Shown here: positions 16,769-25,038 of the stretch, piece after piece
How the letters are laid out: every line of letters begins with the position of its first letter
Position numbering within the stretch: position 1 is the stretch's first letter
Assembly: GCF_900104675.1 (NCBI RefSeq)
Contig: NZ_LT629945.1
Coordinates: 2,408,756-2,472,755, forward strand
Length of the DNA: 64,000 nt
DNA from: Angelakisella massiliensis
GTDB taxonomy: Bacteria; Bacillota; Clostridia; Oscillospirales; Ruminococcaceae
Reading direction: 5' to 3'
Program-made: the position numbers and the translations under genes
Notes under the pieces: model-generated
Seen by the model: the letters and a program-made list of their open reading frames with translations, nothing else
Databases searched by the model: none
Told to the model about the DNA's origin: nothing

Positions 16769-17446
16769 TTACGCGGCTGCCGCACCATTGTCATTTTCAG
16801 AAATTTTTTGAGGGAATAACAGCCCCGGTAGGAAAGAAAAGTATCTGCCGAACATTTTCGTGATGATCCCTGTCAAAAGGGCGGCAATCAGCGTTCCTTC
16901 CCGAACCCCCTGCAGCTGTCCGAAAAACACAATGGAAAGCAGTCCCGCGCAGATGGTCATGGAGGCGTCAAAAATCACTTTCACCGTTCCAAATTCCTTT
17001 TTTGTCAGCGTCTGGCAAACCGCCCGGACAAAGGATTCACCTGGCAGCATCACCACATCCGCCAGCACCTCTATGTAAACCCCCAGGCCCAGGATAGCGC
17101 ATCCTCCCAACAGAGAAAGCAGGCACATGGGATAGCTTTGGGGGTTGAGACCGCTCAAAAGTTCCATGGTCAAATCAATAAAAATGCCGAAAAGCACCGA
17201 AACCGGTATCTGAAGCAGATGCTCCAGAGGAAAACGCTTTCTCAGCAGCAGCAGCTGGAAGGCAATCAGCAGCAGGCTGAAAAAGATGGTAAATTCCCCT
17301 AATGTCATGGGCAGCTGCAGGCTGAGCACATAAGGGATAGAGGAAATGGGCGATGTTCCCAAATCAGCCTTGGTAATAAAGCTGACGCCAAAGGAACTGA
17401 GAAAGAGCCCTGCCCCAAAAATCAGATATCGTTTGAGTTTTTCCAT
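16769..17446 (-). CDS. YczE/YitT-like integral membrane protein
   Basis: A 225-residue protein with about five to six membrane segments. The N-terminal block YLIFGAGLFLSSFGVSFITKADLGTSPISSIPYVLS is characteristic of the YczE/YyaS family, in which GTSP in a loop is conserved. Function is unknown; relatives are often beside regulators and drug-resistance genes. The start is ATG 17446; a TTG two codons earlier (17452) sits closer to GGAAGG and is an alternative. The gene follows a marR regulator with a 49-base gap and is probably co-transcribed with it. Confidence 0.85.
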   Translation of the reverse strand: MEKLKRYLIFGAGLFLSSFGVSFITKADLGTSPISSIPYVLSLQLPMTLGEFTIFFSLLLIAFQLLLLRKRFPLEHLLQIPVSVLFGIFIDLTMELLSGLNPQSYPMCLLSLLGGCAILGLGVYIEVLADVVMLPGESFVRAVCQTLTKKEFGTVKVIFDASMTICAGLLSIVFFGQLQGVREGTLIAALLTGIITKMFGRYFSFLPGLLFPQKISENDNGAAAA

Positions 17447-17495
17447 CTTCAATCTTTCTTCCTTTCCACTTCTGTCAAATATGAAACAGCGCCGC

Positions 17496-17942
17496 TCACA
17501 TTACGGCGCTGTTTTCCTCTTCCAATTCTCTCAGCCGCTTGTAAAGCCGCTCCAGCTGCTCCATAAACATCTCTTTTTCGGCGGGTTCCATCACTGAAAA
17601 AACTTCTTTTTCCAGCAGTTCAAAACGCTCCCACACCAATTGAGCTGTCTGACGGCCTTTGGGAGTAAGAAAAATGTAGAGAGAGCGGCGGTTTCCATGC
17701 AGCATTCTTCGCTCCACCAATCCCTGCTCCTCCATTTTGGTCAAAATAACGGTGCAGGTAGCCCCTTTGATATGACAGGCCCGGGCAACCTCCTTTTGCT
17801 CCGCCCCCTCATTCTCCCGAAGGAAATCCAGAATCTTGGGCTGCCCCGGCGTCAGACCTGTTTGACGCAATCCCTCAAAAAACAGCTGCCGCAGCAGCGC
17901 ATGGCTGGCCATTGCCAGGTAGTGATAGCTGTGTTCCATCAT
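17496..17942 (-). CDS. MarR family transcriptional regulator
   Basis: A 148-residue winged-helix regulator. GLTPGQPKILDFLRENEGAEQKEVARACHIKGATCTVILTKMEEQGLVERRMLHGNRRSLYIFLTPKGRQ is the MarR DNA-binding domain with the recognition helix and the DxRxxxxxLT wing (here GNRRSLYIFLT). The frame is open to 18017, but those extra codons merely translate the operator repeats. GGAG eight bases before ATG 17942 fixes the start. Two tandem operators directly upstream imply autorepression together with the downstream YczE-like gene. Confidence 0.93.
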   Translation of the reverse strand: MMEHSYHYLAMASHALLRQLFFEGLRQTGLTPGQPKILDFLRENEGAEQKEVARACHIKGATCTVILTKMEEQGLVERRMLHGNRRSLYIFLTPKGRQTAQLVWERFELLEKEVFSVMEPAEKEMFMEQLERLYKRLRELEEENSAVM

Positions 17943-17957
17943 ATCGGGCACTCCATC

Positions 17958-17987
17958 AATTAGCTTTCTAATAATTAGCTTCCTAAT
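17958..17987 (-). promoter_or_regulatory. Two abutting 15-bp operators of the MarR regulator
   Basis: AATTAGCTTTCTAAT (17958-17972) is followed without a gap by AATTAGCTTCCTAAT (17973-17987); 14 of 15 bases agree. Each copy is an imperfect palindrome ATTAG-N4-CTAAT. They lie 16-45 bases before the marR start codon, where bound repressor would block transcription. Confidence 0.75.
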
Positions 17988-18078
17988 TATATTATTCTCT
18001 TTTTCCACCGCTGTCAAGGGCCCCTCCGGTCTTTTCCAGCAAATCTGTCACCTGTTTATCACCGTGGCCCGAAACAGC

Positions 18079-18110
18079 AAAAACCCGGCGCATCCCAAAA
18101 TGCACCGGGT
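18079..18110 (-). terminator. Rho-independent terminator
   Basis: An 11-bp stem (18110-18100 with 18093-18083, one wobble), six-base loop, then a T tract on the minus strand. Transcription from the amidohydrolase gene would reach it only after passing the 150-bp repeats. Confidence 0.75.
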
Positions 18111-18168
18111 CCAGACTGTCGAAGAACCTATTTCAAAGGATAAATAAAATTCAAAATCATAAAAATCA

Positions 18169-18590
18169 GGACATGTGCCTGATTTTTATACCTTGACCCG
18201 CGCCCACTGGGGCGCGAAACCGGGGGTATCGCCGCCGGTTTCATCAGAAACCAAGCGGCGTATCCAGGGGGACTGGGTCCCCCTGGAAGTGTGCCGAAAC
18301 CCTTCGGCACACTCAGAGGGACATGTGCCTGATTTTTATACCACAACCCGCGCCCACTGGGGCGCGAAGCCGGGGGTATCGCCGCTGGTTTCGTCAGGAA
18401 CCAAGCGGCGTATCCAGGGGGACTGGGTCCCCCTGGAAGTGTGCCGACACCTCTTCGGCACACTCAGAGGGACATGTGCCTGATTTTTATACCTTGACCC
18501 GCGCCCACCGGGGCGCGAAACCGGGGGTATCGCCGCTGGTTTCGTCAGGAACCAAGCGGCGTATCCAGGGGGACTGGGTCCCCCTGGAAG
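18169..18590. repeat. Tandem structured repeat, period about 150 bp, 2.8 copies
   Basis: Units start at 18169, 18319 and 18470; the third is cut short at about 18590. Copies are nearly identical. Each unit holds nested inverted repeats: CGCGCCC/GGGCGCG, GGTTT/AAACC inside CGCCG/CGGCG, CCAGGGGGA/TCCCCCTGG, and GTGCCGA/TCGGCAC. The first unit is also flanked by AAAAATCAGG/CCTGATTTTT around ACATGT. Long open frames cross it on both strands, which follows from the repeat length and composition and does not indicate a protein. It resembles a family of palindromic intergenic elements. Confidence 0.85.
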
Positions 18591-18673
18591 CGTATCAACA
18601 AGTTGTCCGTAAAGAAATATCCGCTGCCTAATCGCAGCCACACCCGACAATATACTGCCGGCTGTTCTGGCTC

Positions 18674-20029
18674 TTATTTTTCATCTTCCCAGCATTTACC
18701 AGACTTGCCGGCCTTATAATCCTCGTAGATAGAGGATGCTGCCCGCTGGCCTTCGGCAAGGACCCAGGATTCCTCTACCGGCAGCAATTTCTTGTTCTCC
18801 ACCAGCATTTTTCCCGCCACCCAAACAGTATCCACATCATGACGGTTGGCGTTATACACGATAGTCGCCACCGGATCATCAAATACCGGCACCAGATTGG
18901 GACTGCGCAGATCCATCAGAACCACATCCGCCTGCTTGCCCACTTCCAGAGACCCGATTTGATCCCCCAACCCCAACGCCTGGGCAGGTACAAGCGTGGA
19001 CAAACGCAGCGCCACATGGGCATCCGGCAGTTCATTGGGACATCCGGCCATCCGGGCAGCCATAATGGCGGTGCGCATATTGGTCCAGGGGTCCATGGTC
19101 ACCCAGTCGGTACCGTAAGCCATCCGTACCTTGCTGGGATACAGCTGCGCAATGGGCGGAAACTTTCCCCGTTTGCCATACATCTCCGCGCAGTGGGCCA
19201 CTGTGGCTCCTCCTTCTTCCAGCAAGCGGATATCCTCTGTCGTGGCGCAGGTGCAGTGGGCCGCGATCAGATTTTCTCCCATCAGACCGGTTTCCTTCAG
19301 ATATTCCACCGGTGTCAGCCCATAGGTCTCCCGCAGGAAGTCCACCTCCTGATCCTTTTGCGCCACATGAATATGGAAGCCCACCTGATACTGATGACCC
19401 AGTTCAACAATCTTTTTCGCCAGCTCCACCGACACAGTATCGGTGGCATGGGGGCCAAAACGGCAGAAAATCCGTCCATCCCTGCCGTGATACTCCTCGA
19501 TCAGGCGGCAGTTTTCCTCCACACGGGCAGCTCCCTCCTTGGGAATACGGGTATAGTCATTATATTGGATGGTTCCAAGATCAGTTTCGATGATCTTCTG
19601 TGCCAGAACGCCCCGCATCCCCAGCTCATCCACCGCCTGAGCGGTAGAACGCATAAAATGATAAATATCATTGATGCAGGTGACACCCGCTTTCAGGCAC
19701 TCCACCGCACCCAACATGCTCAGGGCATAGGTGGTCTCCGGAGTCAGCAGACGCTCCATGGGAAGAGCCAGACCATAAAACGCCCCCACAGGGTCCTCTG
19801 TCATTCCCTTGAACAGAGAGCCGCAAACATGGGTGTGAACATCCACAATTCCCGGCAGCACTGCCATTCCGGCAGCGTTCACCGTCTTATCGGCAGTCAC
19901 TTCCGCCGGTACCTCTCCCTGCCCCAACGCAGAGATCCGGTCATCCTCCAGCAGCAGCCATCCTTTGAGCCACACCTGATCCTGAGGGTCCTGAGTAATA
20001 ATGATACCATCTTTTATCAGTGTTTTCAC
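18674..20029 (-). CDS. Metal-dependent amidohydrolase (SsnA/AtzA/MtaD-type deaminase family)
   Basis: A 451-residue cytosolic hydrolase of the TIM-barrel amidohydrolase superfamily. Metal ligands are visible as VDVHTHV (HxH), GFHIHVAQ, AAHC/VAHC and the Asp of YGTDWVTMD. The C-terminal SLEVGKQADVVLMDLRSPN is the usual return to the beta-sandwich. Relatives deaminate or dechlorinate N-heterocycles or S-adenosylhomocysteine-like compounds; the substrate is not evident. The frame extends to 20101, but the start is set at GTG 20029, seven bases after AAAGGAGA, where homologues begin. It diverges from csoR through a mirror-image promoter pair. Confidence 0.88.
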   Translation of the reverse strand: MKTLIKDGIIITQDPQDQVWLKGWLLLEDDRISALGQGEVPAEVTADKTVNAAGMAVLPGIVDVHTHVCGSLFKGMTEDPVGAFYGLALPMERLLTPETTYALSMLGAVECLKAGVTCINDIYHFMRSTAQAVDELGMRGVLAQKIIETDLGTIQYNDYTRIPKEGAARVEENCRLIEEYHGRDGRIFCRFGPHATDTVSVELAKKIVELGHQYQVGFHIHVAQKDQEVDFLRETYGLTPVEYLKETGLMGENLIAAHCTCATTEDIRLLEEGGATVAHCAEMYGKRGKFPPIAQLYPSKVRMAYGTDWVTMDPWTNMRTAIMAARMAGCPNELPDAHVALRLSTLVPAQALGLGDQIGSLEVGKQADVVLMDLRSPNLVPVFDDPVATIVYNANRHDVDTVWVAGKMLVENKKLLPVEESWVLAEGQRAASSIYEDYKAGKSGKCWEDEK

Positions 20030-20099
20030 AGTATGCTCTCCTTTCTGTTCCACCGGGTAAAATAGATGCGTCCTTTTTGCTGAGCATCCTTTATCCTCC

Positions 20100-20173
20100 A
20101 TTGTACTGTCGCCGTCAAAGGCTTGTCAATCCCTGTTTTCACCCTTGACAAGCCTTCTCCCAAATCGGATAAT
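20100..20173. promoter_or_regulatory. Divergent promoters for amidohydrolase and csoR within an inverted repeat
   Basis: Plus strand: TTGACA (20145-20150), 17 bases, GATAAT (20168-20173), towards csoR. Minus strand: TTGACA (20129-20124), 18 bases, TACAAT (20105-20100), towards the amidohydrolase. The two -35 boxes sit inside an 11-bp perfect inverted repeat (20119-20129 with 20145-20155), which could also bind a dimeric regulator. Confidence 0.75.
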
Positions 20174-20206
20174 GAAAACAGATTTGCCAAACAGGAGGGA
20201 TCTGAA

Positions 20207-20482
20207 ATGAGACAGTGCATGGACGCGGAAAACCTGCATCGGCGGCTGAAAAAGATCATCGGCCAGGTACAGGCCATTGACCGGATGGTGGATGAGGATA
20301 TTCCCTGTGAGGACGTCCTTTCCCAGATCAACGCCGCAAAGTCTGCTCTCCATCGGGTAGGACAGGTGGTGCTGGAGGGACACATCAAGCATTGTGTCCG
20401 GGACGGTATTGAGCATGGCGACGCGGAACAGACCATCGAAAATTTCACCAAAGCGGTGGAACGGTTCGCCAATATGACCTGA
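20207..20482 (+). CDS. csoR: CsoR/RcnR family metal-sensing repressor
   Basis: A 91-residue all-helical DNA-binding repressor. C34, H59 and C63 reproduce the spacing of the Cu(I) ligands Cys-His-Cys of CsoR (25 and 4 residues apart), in the contexts DIPCEDVLSQI and GHIKHCV. Metal binding releases it from DNA. AGGAGG is placed eight bases before ATG 20207; upstream in-frame codons are not used. A terminator follows, but two CsoR-type palindromes stand in the promoter of the next gene, a P-type ATPase, which is its evident target. Cu(I) is likely from the ligand set. Confidence 0.93.
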   Translation: MRQCMDAENLHRRLKKIIGQVQAIDRMVDEDIPCEDVLSQINAAKSALHRVGQVVLEGHIKHCVRDGIEHGDAEQTIENFTKAVERFANMT

Positions 20483-20487
20483 TTTTT

Positions 20488-20520
20488 CCCTTCGGCTGCG
20501 TATGCCGAGGGGATTTTTTT
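20488..20520 (+). terminator. Terminator after csoR
   Basis: A 9-bp stem (20488-20496 with 20504-20512, one wobble), seven-base loop, A, then seven T residues. Confidence 0.9.
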
Positions 20521-20541
20521 ATACTTCAGCGAGAATTGGTC

Positions 20542-20592
20542 TTGACTTTTTATACCCCTATGGGTATCATCAAGGTATACCCCCATGGGTAT
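20542..20592 (+). promoter_or_regulatory. Promoter of the metal ATPase with two CsoR-type operators
   Basis: TTGACT (20542-20547), 17-base spacer, TATCAT (20565-20570). ATACCCCTATGGGTAT (20552-20567) fills the spacer and ATACCCCCATGGGTAT (20577-20592) lies at the start site, centres 25 bp apart. The palindrome TACCC-N4-GGGTA is the classical CsoR operator, so a bound repressor would occlude RNA polymerase. Confidence 0.9.
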
Positions 20593-20609
20593 AAGAAGGA
20601 GGAAAGATC

Positions 20610-22487
20610 ATGAAATCTCTGGAAGCTTTGTTGGAATGGGGCGGAATCAAACGGAAAATTGCTTGTCTGATTCTGTCCGGTATAGCGCTGCTGGCCAGTA
20701 TGATCGGCCTGCCGGGATTACCTTTTGATCCGGCGTGGGCAGCAATTATTCTTTGCGGTATCCCCATTATCCTGGAAGCTGTCATCGGCCTGGTTACCGC
20801 ATTTGACATCAAGGCCGATGTCCTGGTTTCCCTGGCTCTCATCGCTTCTGTGCTCATCGGCGAGGATTTTGCCGCGGGAGAAGTGGCTTTCATCATGCAG
20901 CTGGGAGCGCTGCTGGAGGATTTGACAGTAGCGAAAGCCCGGGCAGGCATCGAAAAGCTGGTGCGCCTGACTCCCCGCACCGCCAGACGGATCACCCCCG
21001 ACGGAGAGGAAACTATCCCCGCACAACAGGTGCAGGTAGGCGATCTGCTTCGGGTCCTTCCCGGGGAAAGTATTCCGGTGGATGGTATGATCCTTTCGGG
21101 AAGCACTTCCATCGACCAGTCGGTAATGACAGGGGAATCCCTTCCAGTGGATAAAACGACGGGAGATACTGTTTCCAGCGGTACAATCAACCGGTTCGGC
21201 GCCTTCGAGATGAAAGCGCTGCGGGTTGGTGAGGACAGCGCCATCCAGCGGATGATCCGGCTGGTTCAGTCCGCCGACGCCGGCAAAGCGAAGATCGTGG
21301 GGATGGCGGACCGGTGGGCCACCTGGATCGTGATTACCGCCCTCACTGCCGCAGCCCTCACCTGGCTGGCGACAGGAGAAATCATTCGGGCAGTCACAAT
21401 CCTGGTTGTCTTTTGTCCCTGTGCTCTGGTACTGGCTACTCCTACCGCCATTATGGCGGCCATCGGCAATGCCACCCGACACGGCTTTCTGGTGCGGGAA
21501 GGAGACGCACTGGAGCGGTTGGCTGGTGTATCCCACGTTGCCTTTGACAAAACCGGCACCCTCACCTGCGGTACCCTTCAGGTGAGCCATATCATCTCCT
21601 TTCTTCCCCACTGCTCTCAGGAGCGGCTGTTCGCTCTGGCTGCTGCTGTGGAGCTTCGTTCTGAACATCCCTTGGGAAAAGCGGTGGTTGCCTCCTACAG
21701 GCAGCGGACTTCCCAGGAGCTTTCCCAGCCCCAGCAGTTTCAAATGATTCCGGGACAGGGAGTGTCCGCCGCAGTGGAAGGGCATCAAGTGGCCGCTGGA
21801 AATGAAGCGCTTCTCACTGCTCTGGACGTTCCTCTTTCCCCTCAGGCGTGCCAAACCGCGGAACAATGGCGCAAAGAAGGCTGTACGATCATTTATCTGG
21901 CGCTGGACGGTGAATTGGCGGGGGCATTGGCGCTGTCTGACACCCTGCGTCCCAACGCCGCTGAAACCATTGCCCAGATCCATGCCGCCGGAGTGGTGCC
22001 TGTGCTGCTGACAGGCGACCATGAGGAAGCTGCCGTTACCATTGGCACCCAGGTGGGGTTGGCGGAGATTCATGCCAACTGTCTGCCGGAGGATAAGCTT
22101 CTGGAAATCCAGCGGCTGCAAAGCACCGGACAAATGGTCTGCATGATCGGCGACGGCATCAATGACGCTCCCGCTCTGAAAAAAGCCCATGTTGGCATCG
22201 CTATGGGGGGCGTGGGCAGCGACATTGCCGTGGACGCCGCGGATATCGCTCTTGTCAGCGACGATATCCGACAGCTTCCCCACCTGCTGCGTCTGTCCCA
22301 CCGGATGATGGGGACGATCCGGCTCAATCTCACCTTTTCCATGGCGCTGAACTTTGCCGCAATTCTCCTGGCTATGACCGGCTGGCTCAACCCCGTAGTG
22401 GGAGCACTGGTACATAATGCCGGTTCTGTGCTGGTGATTCTCAACTCCGCCTTTCTCCTGCGCTGGCAGCGTAAAACCCTCTGCTGA
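20610..22487 (+). CDS. P1B-type heavy-metal-translocating ATPase
   Basis: A 625-residue membrane pump. Visible motifs: TGES (174-177, phosphatase), CPC in the transport helix (269-271), DKTGT with the phosphorylated Asp (D313), SEHPLGKAVV (nucleotide-binding HP motif) and GDGINDAPAL. There is no N-terminal HMA or His-rich metal-binding domain, so it is short for the family. The last helix reads GALVHNAGSVLVILNS, unlike the MxxSS helix of CopA, so copper is not assured even though the regulator is CsoR-like. It probably exports the metal from the cytosol. AAGGAGG precedes the ATG. It is controlled by the two upstream operators. Confidence 0.93.
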   Translation: MKSLEALLEWGGIKRKIACLILSGIALLASMIGLPGLPFDPAWAAIILCGIPIILEAVIGLVTAFDIKADVLVSLALIASVLIGEDFAAGEVAFIMQLGALLEDLTVAKARAGIEKLVRLTPRTARRITPDGEETIPAQQVQVGDLLRVLPGESIPVDGMILSGSTSIDQSVMTGESLPVDKTTGDTVSSGTINRFGAFEMKALRVGEDSAIQRMIRLVQSADAGKAKIVGMADRWATWIVITALTAAALTWLATGEIIRAVTILVVFCPCALVLATPTAIMAAIGNATRHGFLVREGDALERLAGVSHVAFDKTGTLTCGTLQVSHIISFLPHCSQERLFALAAAVELRSEHPLGKAVVASYRQRTSQELSQPQQFQMIPGQGVSAAVEGHQVAAGNEALLTALDVPLSPQACQTAEQWRKEGCTIIYLALDGELAGALALSDTLRPNAAETIAQIHAAGVVPVLLTGDHEEAAVTIGTQVGLAEIHANCLPEDKLLEIQRLQSTGQMVCMIGDGINDAPALKKAHVGIAMGGVGSDIAVDAADIALVSDDIRQLPHLLRLSHRMMGTIRLNLTFSMALNFAAILLAMTGWLNPVVGALVHNAGSVLVILNSAFLLRWQRKTLC

Positions 22488-22506
22488 TGTTTCTCCTTTC
22501 CCTTCC

Positions 22507-22552
22507 GGTCCGGAACAGCTGTATCGCTGCGCCGGACCCTTTGCTTTTGGAC
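22507..22552 (+). terminator. Terminator after the metal ATPase gene
   Basis: GGTCCGG (22507-22513) pairs with CCGGACC (22532-22538) around an inner CAGC/GCTG stem; a T-rich tract follows. Confidence 0.7.
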
Positions 22553-22661
22553 GGATTGTCCCTTTCCTTGTTATATCTGCACGGACAGTCTCTATCGTCC
22601 TTGTCAAATTTGAACAAATCGTAAACCCCTGTCCACAGGAGCTGGAATTCCACCGTTTTCA

Positions 22662-22690
22662 TTGACAACCTGCTTCCCTTCGCATAAAAT
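22662..22690 (+). promoter_or_regulatory. Promoter of the lipoprotein-two-component system operon
   Basis: TTGACA (22662-22667), 17-base spacer, TAAAAT (22685-22690), about 90 bases before the lipoprotein ATG. Confidence 0.8.
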
Positions 22691-22778
22691 AAGGTTGTAT
22701 CTCAATGATATCTCTGCCGGCTCCCCAGGGATTCCCTTTGGAAATGGCGGCGAAACGCTATGGAAAAGGAGCGGTCCC

Positions 22779-24119
22779 ATGAAGTTGAAGGTATTGCTTT
22801 TCGCCCTTTGCGCCTGCTTGCTGCTAAGCTCCTGTATGCCGTTGCAATCCAATGTGGAGGAACTGATGCAGCCTCCCAAGCTGACGGAGGAACAGTTCCA
22901 GGTGGAAGAGGCGCTGCATAACGCTGTAGGCTCTGATATCCATTTAAAATATCCCCGCAGCGGCAGCTACCGCTCCGCCTTTACCTTCTTTGACCTGGAT
23001 GAGGACGGCAGTGAGGAAGCTATTGTTCTTTATTCTCAGGGAACCGAAGCGGAGATCCGCATCGCTATCCTGGCCAATCAAAACGGGCAGTGGTCTATGG
23101 TCAGTTCTTATCCGGGCCTCAGTTTCACCTCAGAGGTGGATTTCATCCGGTTTGAAAGCTTGTCCTCCCGCCAGGGAAAAAACCTGGTGATCGGTTGGGG
23201 CACCGGAAACAGCGTCAACAATATCGTCACTGTCTATACTTATGATTCTTCCCGCAGCTCCGCCGACCGACTGGTGCGTTCCTACATTGGGGACTACTCT
23301 CAGGTAGCGGTGGATGATTTCAACCGGGACGGCCTGCAGGAACTGCTGCTGGTAACCGCGGCGGATGGATATGATATTGATACCCCTACCGTGCGTATGG
23401 TGGGAGAAATGCCAGACGGCAATATTGATGACATCTCCCGTGTGGAGCTCAACAGCAACATTGCTTCCTTTCTGCAGCCGGTATGCGGCCTTTTGTCCGA
23501 CGGGATGTATGGGGCCGTGGTAGACTGCTATACCACCTCCGGCATGATGTGCACCGTTGCCATTGTTGCCGAGGAAAACACCCTGACCCTTCCCCTGAAC
23601 ACAGGAGACGGTGAGCTTTTCCGTAAAACATCCCGGCATCAGGAGGTCCTGTCGGGGGATATCAACGCAGACGGTGTGTTGGAGATCCCACTGGAGTTTC
23701 CCGCTCCCGGGCATGAAAAACTGGGAGACGACGCTTTGTATCTGACCAATTATTCTGTCTTTTCCGGGCAGGACTTTGAAACGGTGCAGCGTGCTTTTGT
23801 CAATCAGGCTATGGGATACCGCTTTTGTTTCCCCAAGGCATGGGAAGAGGAACAAATTACTGTTATGCGTCAAGGCACACGGGAAACCTTTGTTTTCTAC
23901 GTCTACCATGAGCGGGATTTATATGACCAGAGTGAGGAGGTGCTGCGGCTGCGCTCCTACTCCACCCAGGATGCCCAGGACAAACTGGAAACCAACACCT
24001 ATTTTCCCCTGGGTACCAAGGGGACCATGGTTTACTGCGCCGCTCTTCCGGAGAATGTTGACTCCGACCTGATCCTGACTCAGGAAGAGGTTCAGGAATG
24101 TTTCAGCTTTTTATACTGA
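22779..24119 (+). CDS. Lipoprotein with repeated DxDxDG-type motifs, function unknown
   Basis: A 446-residue secreted lipoprotein. The signal peptide MKLKVLLFALCACLLLSSC ends in a lipobox Cys at residue 19. Three acidic calcium-loop-like motifs (DLDEDGSEE, DFNRDGLQE, DINADGVLE) are spaced through the chain as in FG-GAP/VCBS-like beta-propeller or dockerin-like loops. The product is therefore likely an extracellular, Ca-binding beta-rich protein anchored to the membrane. AAGGAG precedes the ATG at 22779; the open frame upstream has no ribosome site. It lies 21 bases before a response regulator gene and may be a sensory partner of that system. Confidence 0.8.
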   Translation: MKLKVLLFALCACLLLSSCMPLQSNVEELMQPPKLTEEQFQVEEALHNAVGSDIHLKYPRSGSYRSAFTFFDLDEDGSEEAIVLYSQGTEAEIRIAILANQNGQWSMVSSYPGLSFTSEVDFIRFESLSSRQGKNLVIGWGTGNSVNNIVTVYTYDSSRSSADRLVRSYIGDYSQVAVDDFNRDGLQELLLVTAADGYDIDTPTVRMVGEMPDGNIDDISRVELNSNIASFLQPVCGLLSDGMYGAVVDCYTTSGMMCTVAIVAEENTLTLPLNTGDGELFRKTSRHQEVLSGDINADGVLEIPLEFPAPGHEKLGDDALYLTNYSVFSGQDFETVQRAFVNQAMGYRFCFPKAWEEEQITVMRQGTRETFVFYVYHERDLYDQSEEVLRLRSYSTQDAQDKLETNTYFPLGTKGTMVYCAALPENVDSDLILTQEEVQECFSFLY

Positions 24120-24140
24120 TGAGCGAGAGGAGGTCTTTTT

Positions 24141-24845
24141 ATGACAAAACGAATCCTTGTTTGTGAGGATGAAGACGGCATCCGGGAGTTTGTGGTTATC
24201 AACCTGACCCGGGCCGGTTATGAGGTAACGGATGTTTCTTCTGGAGAGGCTGCCCTGGAAACCTATGAGCGGGAAAAAGGCCAGTTCGGTGTGGCGCTGC
24301 TGGATGTGATGCTCCCGGGCATCGACGGCTTTACAGTATGCAAGCGGCTGCGGGAAAAAAGCAGCACCATCGGTATCATTATGCTCTCGGCAAAAAGCCA
24401 GGAGATGGACAAGGTCAACGGCCTGATGCTGGGAGCGGACGATTATATCACCAAACCTTTCAGTCCCTCCGAGCTGATGGCACGGGTGGACGCCCTGTTC
24501 CGCCGGGTCAATATGGCCGTGGTGAAAGCCGAGCCGGATAACGAAATTGTATCCGGTCCCTTCGTCCTGAATATCCGCAGCAGAAGCCTGACCAAAAACG
24601 GCAAACGGATCGATCTGACCCAGGTGGAGTTCCAGCTGATGGAACAATTCCTGCGCAACCCCAATGTGGCCCTGGACCGCAGCGTACTGCTGTCCACTGT
24701 TTGGGGAGACAGCTATTTTGGCGACGATAAAATCGTTGACGTCAATATGCGTCGTCTGCGGATGAAGATCGAGGACGAGCCCAGTAATCCCAAATATCTC
24801 ACCACCGTCTGGGGCTTCGGCTACAAATGGGTGGAAAATCCCTGA
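24141..24845 (+). CDS. Response regulator, OmpR/PhoB family
   Basis: A 234-residue DNA-binding response regulator. The receiver domain has the acidic pocket (CEDEDG), the phosphoacceptor D55 in LLDVMLPGIDG, and the conserved Lys in DDYITKPFSPSEL. The C-terminal winged helix (DLTQVEFQLMEQFL ... VDVNMRRLRMKIEDEPSNPKYLTTVWGFGYKWV) is of the PhoB type. GAGAGGAGG precedes the ATG. It is encoded just before its cognate sensor kinase. Confidence 0.96.
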   Translation: MTKRILVCEDEDGIREFVVINLTRAGYEVTDVSSGEAALETYEREKGQFGVALLDVMLPGIDGFTVCKRLREKSSTIGIIMLSAKSQEMDKVNGLMLGADDYITKPFSPSELMARVDALFRRVNMAVVKAEPDNEIVSGPFVLNIRSRSLTKNGKRIDLTQVEFQLMEQFLRNPNVALDRSVLLSTVWGDSYFGDDKIVDVNMRRLRMKIEDEPSNPKYLTTVWGFGYKWVENP

Positions 24846-25038
24846 ATTTTTCTTCAGGACATTTCTGAAAATGAGGAAACAAATTTTCTCCAGGAAGTGA
24901 AGGTTTGAAAGGAAAAGCGCGGGTATCCCTTTGGATTTCCCGTATCTTTATCTGTCAGGCATCACTCCCCGCAGAAAAGATGAAATTCCGGCTTTTCAGA
25001 ATGTTTCTAAATATCTGCTGGAAAGGGGGCGCTGTCCG

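Noticed and set aside
17943-18017. Longer N-terminus for the MarR regulator
   Set aside because: The extra codons translate the two operator repeats; a ribosome site in front of ATG 17942 and family alignment favour the shorter protein.
18169-18590. CRISPR-like array
   Set aside because: Units are about 150 bp with no unique spacers between them, and no cas gene is in the window.
18128-18650. Repeated Pro-rich proteins (GPSPPGYAAW-type) predicted on both strands
   Set aside because: They are translations of the 150-bp palindromic repeat; no start signal, and equally long frames exist on the opposite strand.
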